Part shown: positions 43,766 to 55,756 of the stretch, piece after piece
Numbering within the stretch: the stretch's first letter is position 1
Layout: each line of letters begins with the position of its first letter
Origin: Sphagnum magellanicum
Taxonomy: Eukaryota > Streptophyta > Sphagnopsida > Sphagnales > Sphagnaceae
Assembly: GCA_021904315.1 (NCBI GenBank)
Contig: CM038912.1
Coordinates: 7,527,061-7,591,060, forward strand
Length of the DNA stretch: 64,000 nt
Direction: 5' to 3'
The notes under the pieces: generated by a model
Seen by the model: only the letters and a program-made list of their open reading frames with translations
Told to the model about the DNA's origin: nothing
Databases searched by the model: none
Translations under genes and position numbers: made by a program

Positions 43766-45693
43766 CTAACTTTCTGATGCATTCAGAAGATCCAGGAGCT
43801 GTCCTTTCTTCAGTTTTGAGTATCCTTTCAGGCCCCTAGATTTAGCCAGACTTCTCAACTCTGGCAGCTTGTAGCTGGAAAGATCATGAGTTACACTACC
43901 ATTCTCTGAGGAGATATGTGTTCCAAAATGCTTAACACTAACACTGACTTTCACATTCTTGCTTCTTTTCTCACCATCCGTTAAGGAATGGGTCTCTGTC
44001 TTGAGCTCAGTGTCAGAGTCCCCATCTTGCATAAGAAACTCAAGGCCTGTTCCCACAATTTCCTGCAATGCTGGAGACAATGGAGAGTCCTTGATAGGGT
44101 CTACCCTGTAATGGTAAGCATTTGTAGAGGAGGCTCCATGGTCTTTCAACAGTGGTGCTGGTGACACTTGTGGTAAAATCTCAGGTGATGTGAAAAGAGT
44201 GTGTTCTTTCTTGGATGGAATTGGTGATCTCTTTGAGAAGGCTGAAGGCAATCGACTTGGACGATCAGACTTCACAGTAGTAGTGCCAACAACCTCTTGC
44301 AGTTTCTCCTGAATTGGCATGGCTGTTGTAGCTTCCTCTATTCTATGTCCAGCCCTCCCCTTCTTGTGAACTGCTGAGGCTCGAATTGGTGAGCGCTTTT
44401 GGGACTGTGAAATGCTATGTGGCTGGTGCACAGATGTGTTATGAGGGGGTGCATCAACAGCCATGTGGTGCTCAGCCCATGGCTGACTTGTCTTCTTCAT
44501 GCTTTGAATTGGTGGTGACCCACCAAAGGAAAAAAAAAGGCTCCCATCTGCAAGCTCTGCCAGTTCCAAAGGCTGCATCAAAGTTCATACCTCAGTTGCC
44601 AACCAAGCACTTCAACTTCTCCATAGTCTCATTAAACAGCCCAAATGGCTTCTTTCCCACCTTCCTTTGCCATGGAAGAGCTAAGTACTGTCAAAATCCA
44701 AGAACATGTGCATGACCCGTCGCCTCATACAACTGAAGGAAGCCAAAAGAAAGGAGCCAGAGTGACCACCCAGATGACATAGGAGAAAGAAGAAGCAGCC
44801 ACCTCCTGGGATCATCTGTTTCATCATTGGCCTTGAGACCTCAGAGGCAATCAAAGTGATGTGTGACCAACCTACACAGTCGAAACCAAACCCTAAACCC
44901 TAAACTGTTTAAAACTGTTGTCAGCGAGACGTGAAGAAGAAGAGCAAAGAACGAAACCACACCTTCAACAGACGTGATTTCGGCTTCTCTCTCACTCGTT
45001 GCCAGAACAGGTGGTGCGTCAATCCTCCTCCGGCTGGAAGAGCCGTGCAGCAACGAAACCCTGCTAGAAGAGTCCCGTCCACTGCTGCATTCACAGTGAA
45101 TGCCACTCAATCAAATTACCCCCCACGAGTGCTTCTTTCAATTGCCACACAAAACACACGCACACAGAACCTTAAAACGAAGCGTGTCTCTGAGTGAGTG
45201 GTCTCTTGGGGCTTGCTGTCTGTCTCATATTCAAAGGTGGCGGAGACTTCCTAACGCCAGCATAAGGCAGGCGGGCAACAAAAGGTGGTGGGTTGCCCAG
45301 CCCTAGAAGCAACAGGGCTTTAGCTCTCCGACAAATTTGCTAATGACAACCGGAGTACCTACTCACAGACCTCAACAGAATTGCAGTTGGTTGAGACACC
45401 AAAAACGGCAGCAAAAGCCACCAGTTTTGGAGTGCTGGAGGTTGGTAGTGGCGTGTGGAGAAAACCAAAAGAAACAAAGAGTTGGAGTCGATGATGGAAA
45501 GGCATAACTGTTGATGGGTTTGTTCCAAAACATACCCAGAATTGAACCACAAGCCAGATCGAGTGTCGCGCGCCTTAATGTATCGGCTTCTTATTGTTGT
45601 TGTTGTTGTTGTTGTTGATGTAGTAGAGGCTGACACCAGAGCGCGGCACACAATAGTGCGGTGAAGAGAGAAAGAGGAGGGCGCCATCACCAT
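43766..45693 (-). CDS. Rho-N/SAP-like domain protein (RHON1/BP-73-like), probably plastid
   Basis: Three exons are proposed on the minus strand: 45693-45536, 45084-44963 and 44547-43766. They agree in phase and give about 353 aa. The C-terminal end is DLSSYKLPELRSLAKSRG followed by LKGYSKLKKGQLLDLL, a Rho-N/SAP-like nucleic-acid-binding fold. It is characteristic of the plant BP-73/RHON1 group, whose studied members bind plastid RNA and help process it. The N-terminus (MAPSSFSLHRTIVCRALVSA then a Thr/Ser stretch and basic residues, no early acidic residue) looks like a chloroplast transit peptide. The middle is Ser/Pro-rich and presumably disordered. The last exon is well supported. The two upstream exons rest on splice signals (GTATGT and GTGTGG donors), phase and composition, so the N-terminus could differ. 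An in-frame ATG at 45687 is an alternative start. Confidence 0.72.
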
Positions 45694-45947
45694 CACCAGC
45701 TAGAGCTCCCGAGCTGAATTTTTCCCCACTCTAGTTTCTAAGTTAATCTTTCAACCTCCTAGTTAGAAGAAGCAAGAGAGAGAGCACACCATCTACAGCA
45801 ACGAAGCGAAAACACACCGCATCAAATTTGAAGAAATTCGTGGGAGAACAACGAGAGAGCAAAAGGGCATGGCCGGGTCTCACATGAAACACTTGATTTT
45901 TTTCAAGTTCATAATTTTTCGATTGTAGAGTAGAATTGATTTCCTTT

Positions 45948-46020
45948 GACTTCAGGGCCCAATGGATATTGCGTTGGTCTACGGAACCAGAGATCCTGGG
46001 TTCGATCCCCAGTACGGTCC
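45948..46020 (+). tRNA. tRNA-Arg(ACG)-like sequence, probably a pseudogene
   Basis: 73 bases align with plant tRNA-Arg(ACG). The anticodon arm ttggtctacggaaccag has loop CTACGGA (anticodon ACG at 45981-45983). The T arm is ctgggttcgatccccag and the D loop is aatggata. A polymerase III terminator-like TTTTTT lies about 20 bases downstream. Damage: in the acceptor stem GACTTCA against TACGGTC, two pairs (positions 5-68 and 6-67) are mismatched and one is G-U. Position 8 is G where U is nearly invariant. One D-stem pair (12-23) is broken. The anticodon and T arms are intact. It may be a decayed gene or the head of a tRNA-derived SINE; an A-run follows at 46129-46147. Confidence 0.65.
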
Positions 46021-47091
46021 ACCTTAGTGTAAACCTTCACCTTTTTTATATAATTTTATAAAAGGTTTTGATAATTTTTGAGAAGCTTTGAGTCAGTCAG
46101 ATCAGTGATTTTTTTATTCTTTCAAACCCAAAAAAAAAAAAAAAAAAGGGATTTTTGTGGAAATTTTTTTTTTTTAAAGTGTAAATTCGACTAAATTTGC
46201 ACTGTAATATTAATTAATTAATTAATTAATAATAAGCGCACTTTCAAATTGGCTGAATTGGGTATCATCCAATCATGTGTTTTTTTTTTTTTATATGGTC
46301 TACTAACTAATTACTTTTGGGTTTTAAGTTTGAATTAGTCATTGAACTAATTAAAAAAAAGTCATTAAAAATATCACACAAAAACCTTCAGCAAAAAACA
46401 AACAATGTTATCCTAGAATGTTATACACAACAAAGTCAGTGACATCCACCAGCTGCTACCAAGGATCATTACCTATGGTGTAAATGTTACTGACTTCCAT
46501 AACAAACTTGTGGAGCACAACAGCATCGATGCCGTCATAAAAGCATTTGTGAATCATAGAAGTTCTTGCCATGCAAGAACAACAATGGTAGTAGCAACAG
46601 TTACATGTAACAAGGTGAGTATCGGTAAATTCACTATACCTGGGAACCACTCTACAGGTATAAGAGCAAAGCAGTTCTTGCTCTTGGTGGAGGAAATATC
46701 CATCATCAGTGTTGGTGGTGGGATGGTGTCAGGTTTGTCCTCTCAAAGCCTGCCACATACCCACCAGACCTGACCTCTCTTTTGTAACAAAAGGCCTTAA
46801 AATCTGAACTTTGCCAGTATATCTCTACTCAATCAATGATGAGACCCTACGGGAGCCAGATGACAGGTTGTGTTGAACATGAAAGAAGGCCAAATGTTAT
46901 CTGAAGAGGAGGGTGAGGTTGCCTACTACAATATGTGCAGGGCAGCAAAGGGATTGTTACACACCTTGTAGTCAGGGCACATGCTGATGAGACTTACAGG
47001 GTGTAGCCCTTTATACAGTAGTTGTTCTGGGGCTTGACTTAGATCCTGCTGACATGCGGAGACATCTTGTGATTTGTCATATAATAGTTAA
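46021..47091. other. Spacer between the tRNA-like sequence and the GAUT locus
   Basis: Contains A- and T-runs and a (TTAA)n stretch near 46209-46228. From about 46440 the sequence is more complex. A plus frame at 46510-46773 and its minus-strand counterpart show no motif I know. The last 300 bases or so are probably GAUT 3' untranslated sequence. Confidence 0.4.
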
Positions 47092-50000
47092 TCAATCGCT
47101 GATGTTGCACTGTTGTAGGTATGGGTGGTCATACTTGACAAATTTCGACCAGAAAGGCTTGTACTTGCTCATGCCAATATCTAACCATGGTTTCATGTTG
47201 CCATTGTAGTGTATAACAGCTGCAGTTGCAATGTCTGAATCCTCAACACTTGAATTGTAGCCCAGCCCCAACACGTGCCATGACTTCTCAAGTGGATATG
47301 TCAAGTTGTAGAAGGTGATCAACCCTGGTGGTAGTGTTCCAAGCTTCCACAGCAATCTATGCTCATTCTGTGCATGTACACAAATGGAAAAATGAGCAGA
47401 AACCATAGAGGCCACACTCGCAATGTCATCTCAAGTCTGGGACAAACTTATTCCTGGCAAAATATCTGTCAGATTTCAGACAAATGTATAATCCCGTTGC
47501 ATCACAATTCACAGTTTCCAAACTATAAAAGTGCAACTCATTGAGAATAGTAGAGCAGCAAACAATACACACACCTTGCTCTGCCATCTGTGATAGATGC
47601 CTGTGATGTCATGCTTTCTCCACTGCTTCAGATCAAACACATTCATTCCATATGCTCACCCACATGAATTTGCATCAAAGTTTTCAGAGATCAGGGAATT
47701 GGAGAAATTCAGGTACTTATCAAAGCGATGGAAACTGGAACCACAGGTTTCAACAGCACCATTAACATTGCCACCAAGATCAACATCCCAGAGAGGGGTG
47801 ACATCTTTCTGAACCACAACATCATCATCCAGAAAGAGGATCTTATCCAGCTTGGGATACACTTCAGGAAGATAAAATCGCAAGTGATTCAGCATTGACA
47901 GATACTTGGGGTTCCGATACTTCAAATTGGAGGTTGCTGCAGCTAAGGTACTGTCAGCTTTGAAGTAAAAGTTTTTCATTGCAGATGACTGCAGTTGGTG
48001 CAGCACTGGACAGTAGGAGGCATTCAGCCACTTGATATCATCAACATTCTGCACTTCCATTGTTGCAGATCCAGGAGGATTTGCTAAAAACCACATCTTC
48101 ATGGCTCTTCAGCTTGTCTGTTACTATGTGGAATACATGCTCTTCAGGTTCCTGCTATAAGGACAGAGTTAAAACAAAATACTGAAGCTTTCAAGGCATT
48201 GCCAGGATGCTGCACATAAACAATCAATAAGAATTTCTCACTAAACTATGCATACTCTCCCACAGTCACAGGCCATGGAGCTAACAGGTATTCAATACTT
48301 TCAATTCATTATTGAGCAAAAGAAAATTTGCACACACACACTGCCACCCTGGAGATGAAAGTTGCTGGGAACAAACCTTTGCATTTAAAATGGCTGAGTT
48401 CACAACCACTGCTGCAGCAAGGATGTTGTCAGAAAGTAGTGCATAGTGATAGAGACTTGGATCTTCAAGTCTCTGCTGATTGGGGAGCTCACGTACATCA
48501 TGTGGGAACAAATGGTATTCCACTGTGAGCTGCATGGAGAAACAATGAAGGCCCTTGGGAACAGTTTTGGCAGCCAACTGGCTCAGAAATGTGCCCTGTT
48601 TCTTGAGCATGTGATCATTCTCCTCAGCTGATTGAAGCATAGCTCTCAACTTCTTGACCATGTTGGCAATGTCATAGTTTTTCTGCTGTGCTCGCAACAA
48701 CACCTCTACCATTTGCTTCAACTTTTCTTCCACCCTGCACATTCCAAGTTGCATCAATAATGCCTTGTAGTATGCCATATAAAAATCACAGCTCCATGGA
48801 AGTATCCCCAATCATGCTTCAGCAAAAGCAAACACAAGGCTCATCTGAAAATTTCCTCACATCCTATGCACCAAAAGGCCCTGCTAGGTGGGCTCTGATA
48901 CATTGAATCAACACAACCAGATGAACGACTGCATTTGAAACTAGGCACTCACCCACGTGGAAGTTCAGTATCAACATTGGCATCCCCAACAAATTTTTGA
49001 TGTTCCTTGATACACTGCTTCAAATCAAGAACAAGATCAAAATGACCCTGGCCCTGTGCAAGATTGGCATATGCCGTGGCCATAATGATCTGATCTCGCA
49101 TCTGTCGCACCAGAGTATCGCCACCCACATTCCCAGTCTTGGCTGAAACAATTTTGTCCAGATTTTTGACAGTTTTCCCTTGTTCTTCACCCTGTTACAG
49201 CTCAAATCTGTCAGATTTTTTTTTTATGTACCATACTAAAATGAGCTGCTGCATCCATGACCAATAACATCAATTTGAGTGAAGAGAGAAGCTCCACAAA
49301 GAATATGTAGGGTAACCAAACAAATGCAGATGCAACTATAGTGAGTGCAATCATAACCTTGTGAGTGTCCCTCACAAAGTATCAGAACAACACTTTCATC
49401 ATAATGTGAGTAACTAGCTATCATAACTCCTGACTGACTTCATTAGCTACTAACAGTGGGCATAGATAAGTTATGATAACATACTCAAGACTTAGGGCAA
49501 AACATTACACAAAAACCTGCATCCTGATTTTTTGTGCATTCTTTCTAGAAGCAAAGAGAAGACTCGGTCATGATAGAGCATTTACAATTAAGTGCACAGT
49601 CCAGTCCCTTTAGACTTACATATTAGCTGCTTAAGACCCCAAAGTAGTTCCTAAATTGCAGAGCTCTTCCACAATCCCTCTGACCTAATCCATCAAGCAC
49701 ATGATATTGTCTTCTTGTATCATAAAATACAACAAGAGCTCCAGCAGACCCATTCAACACATATATCTTTACATGTAGTGAGAACTTCTCTATGCTTCAT
49801 GATTTAAGACGATCTGAATAAAATTGAGATATCACATGATAATAAGGTTAGAGAGATTCTGGATTCAACAGCAAAGAGGAAAAAGAGGAAACAATATAAA
49901 ACCTTAGGAGTGGTTTAACAACAGTGTGAATCATGCAAATGTTCAGAGACCTTCAATGGCAACATGTGTAACATGTATGGTAGTGATCAGCTACCACGTC

Positions 50001-51760
50001 ATCCCCATGTATTTCATCAGCTCATGGCAGTGGCTGCACACCCCTTCCTAATACACAGATGGACTAAAGCATAATCTCCAGAACAACTCATCAAAACCTC
50101 TCCACAAGATCCATCCAAGATAAGAGTCACACCTTGTTTGGTGGCTTCTGACTCTCATTCCCATGTAAAACTTGCTCAATAATCCCACCTGTGCTTCCCA
50201 CAGCCAAAAACACACACAACAGTTTGAACATAATTTCATGTGCATATCAATGAAATCGCAGAGAGATCTCCAGAAGTATCAAGAACCTTTCCAACAAACC
50301 TTCCTCAGCATCCCCCAAAAAGGTATGATTCATATAGGCTCCATGATACACATGATTGAGGTACAGGATCCATTCAGATAACAGAAAATGGTCATTCAGA
50401 TCAGAAAAAGGCAAGGTTCACCTGTCAGATTGCCAGATATTGCAATGTTGGATGCTAACTCCTTGTCAGTACTTGTTATGGCTTTCTCATCCTCCAAAAA
50501 AGCATTTAGTTCCTGAAATTTGACACACAACAACAGAGTAAGGGTGAGCTAAAGGGTAACTAAACCCCAGCTTCATCAGTTTTGAATCCACCGTCAGATC
50601 TTAACCTAGGCAAATAATCATTGACATTCCAGCCTGCAAAAGAAGGAAAATTTATTTCAAGTCATGCAAAAAGCTTGGTCCTTCCACTACCTGGACACAA
50701 GCATTTCCACAGATGTAAGTGCTCTAAATGGAGTGTCTGCCAATATGCAGAACAAAGACATTTGCAGTTTAAGAGATTCTACCTGATATATGCTGGAGCT
50801 CTGCCGGGTGACATCTGCTGCATCTTCTTGAACCAAAGAAGATAAGAGGTCATTTCCACCAATAATATTCCAGTTCAACAGTTCAGATCCTCCTGGGTTG
50901 GCACCTACAATATCAAGAACCTGTTCAATACATGGTAAGCAAAATGTGTGCAATGCTATTCAGACAACTAGACAAATCCATGAAAAATATACGTCTGCCT
51001 GAATTTGAGGAAACCAAGAGAGTTTCAGATGGATCATTTCAGTTGTAATTGCCAGTTATCTGCAAGGTGGAATAAAATGACTGCTCTTCTTGGGGTTGAT
51101 AACTTGCAACAGAAATTACTAGGCCAGATGCCCATGGTAAACATGAGGCCGAGGCAAAGCATACCTCTTGAGGAATGAGGGACTCTACTGCCTCCAGTGC
51201 ACTGTGCCACATGATATCATCTGTTTCAGACTGCATAAAGAAAAATTCTGAAATGAAGAAGCTATTCTGAGGACTGCATTGTGCCAGAGTGTCTTCCTTG
51301 TGAAAACTCACTCCACAAACCAGCCATTCAAGCATGAAGCATCCATAGTATGAGAGCATACAGGCATGCAGAGGAGGTAAATCATCACTAAGCCGAATGA
51401 TCCTGGAGCCTGCCCTGTGAAGTTTTCAGCAATCGATGATATCTTCTTAAGTACTGAGAGTTTCTCACCACTTAACAATAGACCTGAACCTGAAAAGAAT
51501 TGAGTAATCACCCCATAACAAGATTACGAATATTTCAGATCTGACAACAAACCAGAGCAAGAAAACTCTAGGAAACCCCACCCACTTCTTTAAGAGAAGT
51601 TAAAACAAGACCACAAGACAGAATTGAGAAGCCATTTGACCAGATTTCAGGAATTAATGATGAGCAACTCACCAAGTCCGATGATCCAGTGAGGAGGTAG
51701 CTTATGTTCGATTACAATCGTGAACACCTTATTCACTGATTTGAATATGGCCTTCAACAT
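47092..51760 (-). pseudogene. GAUT: GAUT-type galacturonosyltransferase (GT8), two lesions
   Basis: Ten minus-strand exons: 51760-51673, 51489-51362, 51230-51165, 50920-50783, 50512-50422, 50188-50133, 49191-48953, 48734-48377, 48151-47575 and 47367-47092. All junctions agree in phase. GAUT enzymes are Golgi transferases that add galacturonate to homogalacturonan in pectin synthesis. Family motifs are present: LRAMLQSAEENDHMLKKQ, AAKTVPKGLHCFSMQLT, LPNQQRLEDPSLYHYALLSD, RNPKYLSMLNHLRFYLPEVY, the catalytic LDDDVVVQKD, NGAVETCGSSFHRFDKYLNF, LWKLGTLPPGLITFYNLTYP and AAVIHYNGNMKPWL. Lesion 1: at about 48103-48109 five bases are missing between VTDKL and MKMWFL compared with the family. The exon is 577 bases, where 582 would keep phase. 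Lesion 2: TGA at 47656-47658 replaces the invariant Trp in the CGWAYG motif. Without these, the locus would encode about 673 residues, the normal length. It is a recent pseudogene unless either lesion is a sequence error. Confidence 0.9.
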
Positions 51761-51784
51761 GCTGAAGGTGATGTAGCTCCCTAA

Positions 51785-54700
51785 TGATGCACCCTTAAGT
51801 TTTTCAAATGGTATTCAATGTAAAGAACTTTGCCCATTCTTGGTTTTGCAATGGAATGCAAACCCAAAGAATGTTCGTTAATTCCCACAAGGAAAGAAGG
51901 GATGGGACTAAGATGAGTTCATTAAAATGAAATCAACGTGAATTCAAACTACACAAATCAAGAGAGGAAATAACAATCAAAATTAAAACCAAATTGGTGC
52001 ATAGATGAATCACAAGCTAACATAGATTTGTGAAACACATCACAACCCAAACTTGAAAGGAATTATTATTTTCCTCCTTAAAATGTGATAAAGTATGACT
52101 TATAGTAATTTGTTGTGGGTATTTTCAAATTTTCTTTTTAAAAAAATGTGATGGGTATCATTGATTGTCTCATCACAAAAAGAATGAACCTAGCTTTGAA
52201 AAGTCTCAAAATAGATATATTATTTTTATTCAAGACCTTCCCAAAGGTCTAAAAAGTTTTCAATTTTGATAAGGTTTAATCCCCCAAACCTTGTTCCAAA
52301 TTTTTGGGACAATTCGAAATTCTTAAATTTTTAAGTGGGAATCAACTCGGGATTATTGGGATTCACTCCCTTGCATTCTCCCACACTTGTGAAATTGATT
52401 TGTATCCCTTTTCAAGTTGCAAATTAGTTGTGAGCCCAAGGCTAGGGTCACAATACCTATAGTGAAAAATCGAGGTTCAACATCTTTTACAAATTTTTGA
52501 ACAATTGGAAAGAAGAATAGTGATCACTTCTTAGTTCAAGAGGTTATTCTATCATTCTTGTTTAAGTAATATAACATGTTAGAAACCAAGCCCACCTAAA
52601 TGTTTGAAGAGTTCATCTTGCAACCACAAAAACAATGCACACATTTGTGAAAGTTATCATGTTTGTAAGCATTACAATAAACAAATAAAACTTATCTTGT
52701 AAAACGTGGTGAATGGCAATGCTTGTGCATAGCCATCAATGATAAAATTTATAGTTGTTTGAAGTGGGTGTGAAATTCAAATTGTCGTTATTGTGTGGTG
52801 CCCAATGATGATGGAAAATGGCAATATGATTATGCCATCAATTCAAACCTTTGAGTTCATTTATGAAATTTGGGGTAACAATATCTTCATATGGTTCAAA
52901 AGGAAACATGTTTTTTTTTGTTAAAAAATTGGAAAAAATTGAAAGGTTTTTATTCCTTTTTATTCCTTTTTTTATAAAGCACAATAATTAATACATATGA
53001 TATAGATAGTTTAAAAGACTCAAAAAGAAATTTATATATTATCAAATTTATTTTAAAATATTTTTATTAATTTAACAAGACACCATTTAACATATTAGCA
53101 TACAACAATCCACAACAATTATAATAATGCACATAGGAGGAAAATTCAAAATTGTCATTTGGAGTGTGTTAAAAATTAGACATTCCTTTTTAGAACTTCA
53201 TTTATGAATAGACCCAATAAAGAGAGTTTTGTGCACAAGGAGGTTCATGCATAAAAAGCTTTGCAAATGTAGAGCTTCAAGCATAGATAGCCCTAGAAGC
53301 TCCACAAGATGGAAGCTTGGAAAACACAATTGCTTGCACAAATTAAGACTATATTTGAGGATGACAATTTTGAAGAGATTATGTTGGAGATTATCACAAA
53401 TCAACTATTGAGTTAGATTATTGTTGGGGCATGTTCATGCTCCATTTTGGAGTGTTACATCTCTTGTTTGCACATGTGCAATGCAACTTACATCCCATTA
53501 TTGGACATGTTTTTAAAAAGTTCCAATTCATTCTTCATTCTTGTGAAAGAGGGAGAACATTTCTTTTGCCCATTTTTAAGGTTATGGAATAGGTAACTAA
53601 CAAGATAACATAAATTATTGTGAATAATCAAAGCATGTGACCATAAAACTAGTCATAATAATTAGCACAATCAAGATACCTTATTTTCATCCATGTACAA
53701 AATGATGATGAAATCTTCATTCAAGCAATGAAAGGTTACGAAATCATTGCACCAATAAAAGCCCAAGGTAGTACCTTGTGTTAACTTGTAGCTTGTTAAT
53801 GAAACGGAGGTCAAAGGTCAAGGGTTACTCATGACTTGATAGCCAATTAAAGTGTCAAGATTCTAACAAGGGATATTTACAATCACATGTTACACTTTGT
53901 AATTAGGTTTACTGAGATCCAAATAGAAGGCTCCAAATCATCAAGATCTCATCAAAAGTTGATTATGGTTTGGAATACAATTATGCAACCTAAATATTTT
54001 CTCATCTTGAACCCTTTCCTTCGGAATTTCAAGTATTCTACTTGTGATGTGAAAGAAGAAAATAGTTATATTTATTTTGTGTCTATGTAGTGAAAGAGTG
54101 TTTAAGTTTTTTGCTCATGGGCTCATGAACATACTTGGTATTTCAATTCCAAGAGCTTATTATGTATGTGGGAGAATACGACATTTTGAATGGGTTTATT
54201 GCAAATCTGATTAATTTGGATAAGTGTCAAAGTAATAAACCCTACTTTTCTTTCATTAGTTTGAGGATGGTATTTTTCTTCACCTTTAAGAAAAAAAAAC
54301 CATTGGTGATGTTGGCAAGATCAAACTTGGGTTCATTCACCTGTAGAATCATAACCTTCTTCATGACTGCATTACAATTTTCAATCTCAAAAAATGTGTT
54401 TGATGGGTGGATATTAGGTTTCGAAAGAGACCAAGAACACAATCTGAAGCATCCCAGTCTGGTGGATCTTGTGAGTACAAAACAAAACAAACTACCTTCC
54501 TTCATAGATTGATATTCAGTTTCAGGTATTGGAGAGAGATTCACTGAGCAAAACCACCTACATTTTCTTTATCAGTTGCAAACTTCATAATTGTAAAATC
54601 ATGGATTTGTGTCGTAGTTTTTCCTTTCACATGTATATTACATTTTCCAATGCAGTTTCAATAGTAAAATTGCTCCTAATTGCACCAATTGTGCATTTCA

Positions 54701-55480
54701 AACTATCCCCTACAAAACCAATTACCAATAGGACAGAGTACAGAGAGTGCTTCATTTCATTTCTATAATACATTTCTATCATTCCAAAGTTTAATTCAGA
54801 TTCAAGTCCCTGGCTACATCATCTTCATGTAATTTTTAACACCCAAGCTACACTTTCACACATTGTAGGATGGTTGTATCCATGCAACAGCACCCAACAA
54901 AACTCCAATGAAAACATTTAGGATAACCAATGAAATGTTCGGTATGCATCCAGCCAAACTAAAACAAACACAACAAGAATAAGTGAAGTCATAACCTTTT
55001 GAGTGTTACTCACAAAGTAGCAGACTATGACCTCCATATCAAAATAGGGATGGTAGTTATTCGCTGCCACTACAACCCCCCACTTACGGCAGCAGCTTGC
55101 AACAGTTTTGTGTAGATAAAGATATAATAAATTTGCAAAAAAACCTGAGGGGGCAAACTATTATACAAAAAGTATAAATCCTGAGTTTCTGTTATACAAT
55201 TGTGGAAGCAACAGGTTTGACTCAGTAGTCATTCTGTTGGCCAGCACTTATGGTGGGAAACTCACTACCAAAGAATGAAGAAGTCCATCATTTACAGTTG
55301 CATCATCACATGCTATGATTAGTTTAGATGCATAGCGAACTTCAAATGTAAACACAAAACCTTCCACCTATCATAAGACATCCAAGACTTGCAAAACCCA
55401 TCAGCAAGCTTTTGTCTAAATAAATAACTAGTCATTGGTAAAGAAGAGGGGCCTGAGAGGACAAGTCAAGTGCCATCTTT
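51785..55480. other. A+T-rich spacer with dispersed repeats
   Basis: No gene supported. The left end (51785-51900) resembles 39840-39950. About 54430-54540 resembles 19456-19570, including tacaaaacaaaacaaactac. About 54900-55190 resembles a GAUT intron at 49285-49530 (shared tcataacctt, gagtg, ctcacaaagta). Frames at 53887-54090 and 54135-54512 have no recognisable motif. Confidence 0.5.
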
Positions 55481-55487
55481 CTTGCAG

Positions 55488-55641
55488 GATAGACCACTCC
55501 AAACATCTTCCCATTCCGGTACTACATTCTTGTTGTCGATGGCGTCACAGCATCATGACTACAGCAGCTTTGGACAGATTATTCATGAGCAAGACAAACT
55601 TCTCAACCACCCAAAACTGGATTTGCCCTGGATTGAACAAG
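55488..55641 (+). other. Isolated exon-like island, antisense to the ABI3-like 3' flank
   Basis: Between a good acceptor (atctttcttgcag) and a donor (AACAAG|GTGTGA) lies an open frame reading SMASQHHDYSSFGQIIHEQD then KLLNHPKLDLPWIEQ. Its amino-acid composition looks protein-like and unlike the surrounding A+T-rich noise. I do not recognise the family and find no partner exons. The next exons would have to lie antisense to the ABI3-like gene. It may be a captured gene fragment or chance. Confidence 0.3.
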
Positions 55642-55756
55642 GTGTGACTGCCAGCCAGCTCATGTTGTGTGTATTCTTGAATGCCCTTTTGGTTTCAACA
55701 TTTGTTTTCACCTTTTGGATTCCAAAGCTGACAATATTGCCAATTTTTGAGTTCGT

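Noticed and set aside
44563-44600. Possible 20-base intron (GTATGAAC...GCAG) at the start of the last Rho-N gene exon
   Set aside because: Far too short for a plant intron. The acceptor before 44547 gives a phase-consistent join instead.
46510-46773. 87-residue plus-strand frame before the GAUT locus
   Set aside because: Looked faintly protein-like, but no family motif and no conserved counterpart could be identified.
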